A stretch of 64,000 bases of DNA from UBA5239 sp040391785 (GTDB lineage: Bacteria; Verrucomicrobiota; Lentisphaeria; Victivallales; Victivallaceae): positions 1 through 64,000 of the forward strand of contig JBEBXH010000020.1 of the NCBI GenBank assembly GCA_040391785.1, read 5' to 3'. The position numbers and the translations under genes were made by a program. Below, piece by piece: positions 61,889 to 64,000 of the stretch. The notes below the pieces were generated by a model that worked only from the letters and a program-made list of their open reading frames with translations, was not told the origin of the DNA and did not search any database. Every line of letters starts with the position of its first letter. Positions within the stretch are counted from its first letter, which is position 1.

Positions 61889-63154
61889 TTAGTAGCCGGC
61901 ATTTTTCAATGATTGGCATGCCGCATTTTTGAACTTCAGGATTTCCGCTTTCAGTTTTTCGGCTTTTTCCTTGAGAATAGATGATTGCTCAAACGAACTA
62001 TATCTGTGTGTGTTTCTTTCGTTCAATATGCTAATCAGTTGTTGCGAGTCACACTGGAGAGTGTTTTTTAATTTCATATAACCTAATTCATAGCCCCAAT
62101 TTCGGTGCAGTTTAGTGCCATCTATCTTCATCGTTTTCCAATATTCGTCTACTGCTGGCTTACATGTATCTTCATCTTTCAGTCTATAAGGAATGCCTAG
62201 GAGAGGGCCTTCAAAATTAAGAGCGATTTTCTCTCTTAATTGAGGTTTAATCGCGGCCCATTTCCTACTGCTGATATTGGGATTCCAGCCCGGCTCCAGT
62301 ACTAATCCACTTTCTTTCAGACTCTCAGGCAAAAGTTCACCATAGAAAATGTCTTCTACTGTCCGGCATAATTCTGATATCAAACGACCGAGAATTTTAT
62401 AATTCTCGCTCTCCTTTACATCTATCGGACATTCCTGCCATTCTTGAACCAGATTTGCGGTGATGCATTTTTTCATTTCATCTGCAATTTTACGGTCATC
62501 ATCGCGAAGATTAAGCAGCCCTTTCAAGTGATCAATGTACTGTGCCAACGCACTGATCAGCCAATCTTCACGGATTCTACAATTCGGCAAGATTTCGTTT
62601 TGAAGCCACGGCAGAATATCGTCCCGGTAATTGATGGGAATAAAGCGTCCCTTGGAATCATTGGTACAGCCAAGCATCTCTTTTGCCTCTGAGGTAAGAC
62701 TGTACTCCGAAACTTCTTTTGCGCCGTTGAACGTTAAATATAACACATAGATATTTTGTTTTTTTCCCGGCAGTTTTTTCTGGATGATCTCGACATACCG
62801 TTTTATTTGCTCATTCTGATCATTTGCCCAATGAATTTTGTTTTCGATGATGATCGCGTATTCTCCTTGCTCCATGATCATTCCATCAATATTGTTCTCA
62901 TTGAATTTGATTTCAGGAAGTTTTTCAATTTTATTAAAAGGCCCTTTGGGCTCATTAACGACATACTTTAGAAATGATTTGTAAATCCAACCTTTATCCT
63001 TTGGTAATTTCAAAAATTCCAGTAGAATTCTCGTATGGGCGTTTTCGCTCGCGTGCAATTGATCGATCAAGTTGATATGATACGGAAGTTTTTCTTTCCT
63101 TTTGCGATACTCTTCGCCAAAAGAGTTTATCGATGTACAAGTTGTTCCGACCAT
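61889..63154 (-). CDS. PD-(D/E)XK nuclease superfamily protein (PDDEXK_4 type), second copy
   Basis: 421 aa. LPYHINLIDQLHASENAHTR followed by Asp90 (NIDGMIMEQ) and Glu104-x-Lys106 (AIIIENKIHWANDQNEQI), as in the paralogue at 53979; also shared FIPINYRDDILPWLQNEI / FIALNYRDHILPWLKNDV. GGAGG precedes the ATG. Third gene of the right-edge operon, between Sir2 and PLD. Predicted nuclease; target unknown. Confidence 0.87.
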   Translation of the reverse strand: MVGTTCTSINSFGEEYRKRKEKLPYHINLIDQLHASENAHTRILLEFLKLPKDKGWIYKSFLKYVVNEPKGPFNKIEKLPEIKFNENNIDGMIMEQGEYAIIIENKIHWANDQNEQIKRYVEIIQKKLPGKKQNIYVLYLTFNGAKEVSEYSLTSEAKEMLGCTNDSKGRFIPINYRDDILPWLQNEILPNCRIREDWLISALAQYIDHLKGLLNLRDDDRKIADEMKKCITANLVQEWQECPIDVKESENYKILGRLISELCRTVEDIFYGELLPESLKESGLVLEPGWNPNISSRKWAAIKPQLREKIALNFEGPLLGIPYRLKDEDTCKPAVDEYWKTMKIDGTKLHRNWGYELGYMKLKNTLQCDSQQLISILNERNTHRYSSFEQSSILKEKAEKLKAEILKFKNAACQSLKNAGY

Positions 63155-63192
63155 TTTTATTCCTCCGAATATTGTTTGATATTTTGGAATCT

Positions 63193-63948
63193 TTAATTTT
63201 TCAGCCAGTCGTCTATCGTTTGGAAGACGGTTTTCAGGTCGTCGAACTTCAGCGTCGCGTAACGATCCAGGTAAGTATCCTGGCGGTTGACGATAACGAT
63301 TTTACCGCCGCCGTAGTGAGTGCCGAGCGGCAGGTGGGCCGCGGGGGGCACCGTCAGGCTGCTTCCCAGTACCAGCAGCAGGTCGGCTTTGGCGATTTCT
63401 TCGGTGGCGGTATCCAACAGCGCTTCATCCAGGTATTCGCCGAAAAATATCACGCCCGGCTTGATCAGCCCCTCGCAAATCCTGCAGTACGGTACTTGCC
63501 CCGATTTGACGATTGCAGCGATTTCATCGTAACTATAATTCCGGTCGCACTTCAGGCAGTGATGTGTGGACATTGAACCATGGAATTCACGGACATTGAC
63601 GCTGCCGGCGCGTTGATGTAGCGCGTCGATATTTTGAGTGTAAATCATATCCAGCATTTCCCGTTTTTCCATTGCCGCCAGGACGTTGTGAACGATGTTC
63701 GGTTCCTGCGATGCCAGGTTGTAGATAAAATCTTTGGCATATTCGTAGAAAATCTCCGGGTGTTCCTTGATGAAGCGGATATCGTGAAGCGTTTCAACAT
63801 CATAACCCTTGAATTGTTTCGAGAATGCACCGTTTGGTCCACGGAAATCGGGAATTCCCGACAAGGTGGAAATCCCCGCGCCGGTAAATGCCACCACATG
63901 TTCGGAGTAATCCAGCAGCTCCAGCAGTTGTTCCAAATCTTTCGTCAT
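63193..63948 (-). CDS. Sir2-family NAD-dependent deacylase
   Basis: 251 aa, complete single-domain sirtuin: AFTGAGISTLSGIPDFRGPN (NAD site, residues 20-39), YTQNIDALHQRAG, catalytic His in REFHGSM, zinc site CLKC ... CRIC, KPGVIFFGE and VLGSSLTVPPAAHLP. Removes acyl groups from lysines with NAD+; free-standing Sir2 domains in defence-type neighbourhoods can also break NAD+. The ATG overlaps the stop of the upstream regulator-like gene by 4 nt, so it belongs to the same operon. Confidence 0.93.
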   Translation of the reverse strand: MTKDLEQLLELLDYSEHVVAFTGAGISTLSGIPDFRGPNGAFSKQFKGYDVETLHDIRFIKEHPEIFYEYAKDFIYNLASQEPNIVHNVLAAMEKREMLDMIYTQNIDALHQRAGSVNVREFHGSMSTHHCLKCDRNYSYDEIAAIVKSGQVPYCRICEGLIKPGVIFFGEYLDEALLDTATEEIAKADLLLVLGSSLTVPPAAHLPLGTHYGGGKIVIVNRQDTYLDRYATLKFDDLKTVFQTIDDWLKN

Positions 63949-64000
63949 GAGAGATATTTCCTTACGGTATTGCGGGCGACGTTCAACGCCTCGGCAGCCT
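63945..64000 (-). CDS. C-terminus of a Fis-type HTH protein, probably a sigma-54 activator; 5' part outside the window
   Basis: Only the last 18 codons are inside: AAEALNVARNTVRKYLS then stop. This is a helix-turn-helix of the Fis type found at the end of NtrC-like activators (compare the family pattern A-x-x-L-G-[I/V]-x-R-x-T-[L/V]-R-x-[K/Y]-L). The stop overlaps the Sir2 start by ATGA. Given six sigma-54 promoters to the left, I infer an enhancer-binding protein; a simple HTH or integrase-like protein cannot be excluded from so short a piece. Confidence 0.5.
   Translation of the reverse strand, partial: AAEALNVARNTVRKYLS

Noticed and set aside
61911..61930. A further TGGCATG match at the end of the second PDDEXK gene
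   Set aside because: The -12 part is displaced (no TTGC at 10-bp spacing), it points away from any gene start and lies within coding sequence.
43945..64000. Interpretation of the right-hand cluster as an integrated prophage or plasmid
   Set aside because: PcfJ-like, DnaB and actin genes would fit a mobile element, but no integrase, relaxase, terminase, capsid or replication initiator gene and no att-like repeats were seen inside the window. It stays possible if such genes lie to the right.

Overview
The window looks like a chromosomal segment of a Lentisphaerae/Victivallales-type (PVC superphylum) bacterium. The sequence reasons are two type II-style pseudopilin genes with the FTLIELLVVIAII leader, each placed between a sugar-type transcription regulator and a very large secreted carbohydrate-active protein; ROK, LacI and GntR/LacI-hybrid regulators; an extended Rho; and moderately GC-rich coding DNA. 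No rRNA, insertion sequence, integrase or CRISPR array was seen. The assignment to a phylum is inference from gene style, not from a marker gene.

Left part (1-13.7 kb): a truncated secreted hypothetical; a GntR/LacI hybrid regulator; a module ROK regulator - pseudopilin - 1222-aa CBM9-like/DUF4091 protein; tRNA-Ala(GGC) with its own promoter and terminator; a cation:proton antiporter; a TM2 protein; then, on the minus strand, a MarC-family membrane protein and a PurS-PurL fusion.

Capsule/O-antigen operon (27.4 down to 13.8 kb, minus strand): one polycistron that begins with a NusG/RfaH-like antiterminator and carries TviB/TviC-type sugar nucleotide enzymes (UDP-HexNAc-uronate), Wzx, Wzy, two GT4 glycosyltransferases, the complete FnlA-FnlB-FnlC route to UDP-N-acetyl-L-fucosamine and a split GT39-like membrane glycosyltransferase; a promoter and a terminator frame it.

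Middle (27.6-43.7 kb): a VOC protein, several secreted hypotheticals, GmhB, a Gfo/Idh/MocA oxidoreductase, an FtsB/DivIC-like protein, Rho with a Q/N-rich prion-like region, CoaE, a Nudix hydrolase, an SGNH hydrolase divergent from a LacI regulator with clear operators, and a second regulator - pseudopilin - giant glycoside hydrolase module. Intergenic inverted-repeat and hairpin arrays occur at 32.1-32.3 and 37.0-37.3 kb.

Right part (43.8-64 kb) is an accessory region and the most interesting piece. I find six sigma-54 (-24/-12) promoters of nearly identical sequence (TGGCA[T/C]... 10-bp GG-GC spacing ...TTGCT). Each stands immediately before a gene or operon: MoxR ATPase/vWA-metallopeptidase/ankyrin; a membrane protein/secreted SNase/triple zinc-ribbon protein; an MreB-like actin/secreted protein/second DnaB; a degenerate GyrB ATPase/PD-(D/E)XK nuclease; a PcfJ-like protein; and a tandem AAA+ ATPase. 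The right edge carries a co-oriented operon whose truncated first gene ends in a Fis-type helix-turn-helix, as sigma-54 activators do, followed by Sir2, a second PD-(D/E)XK protein, a PLD-like protein and a hypothetical. I infer a physically clustered sigma-54 regulon of about 15 genes made of remodelled core-machinery parts (replicative helicase, actin, gyrase ATPase, AAA+ and MoxR ATPases) plus nucleases: a stress-response or defence system whose trigger is unknown. Duplicated gene remnants and a frameshift in a G10 tract show that the region is in flux.
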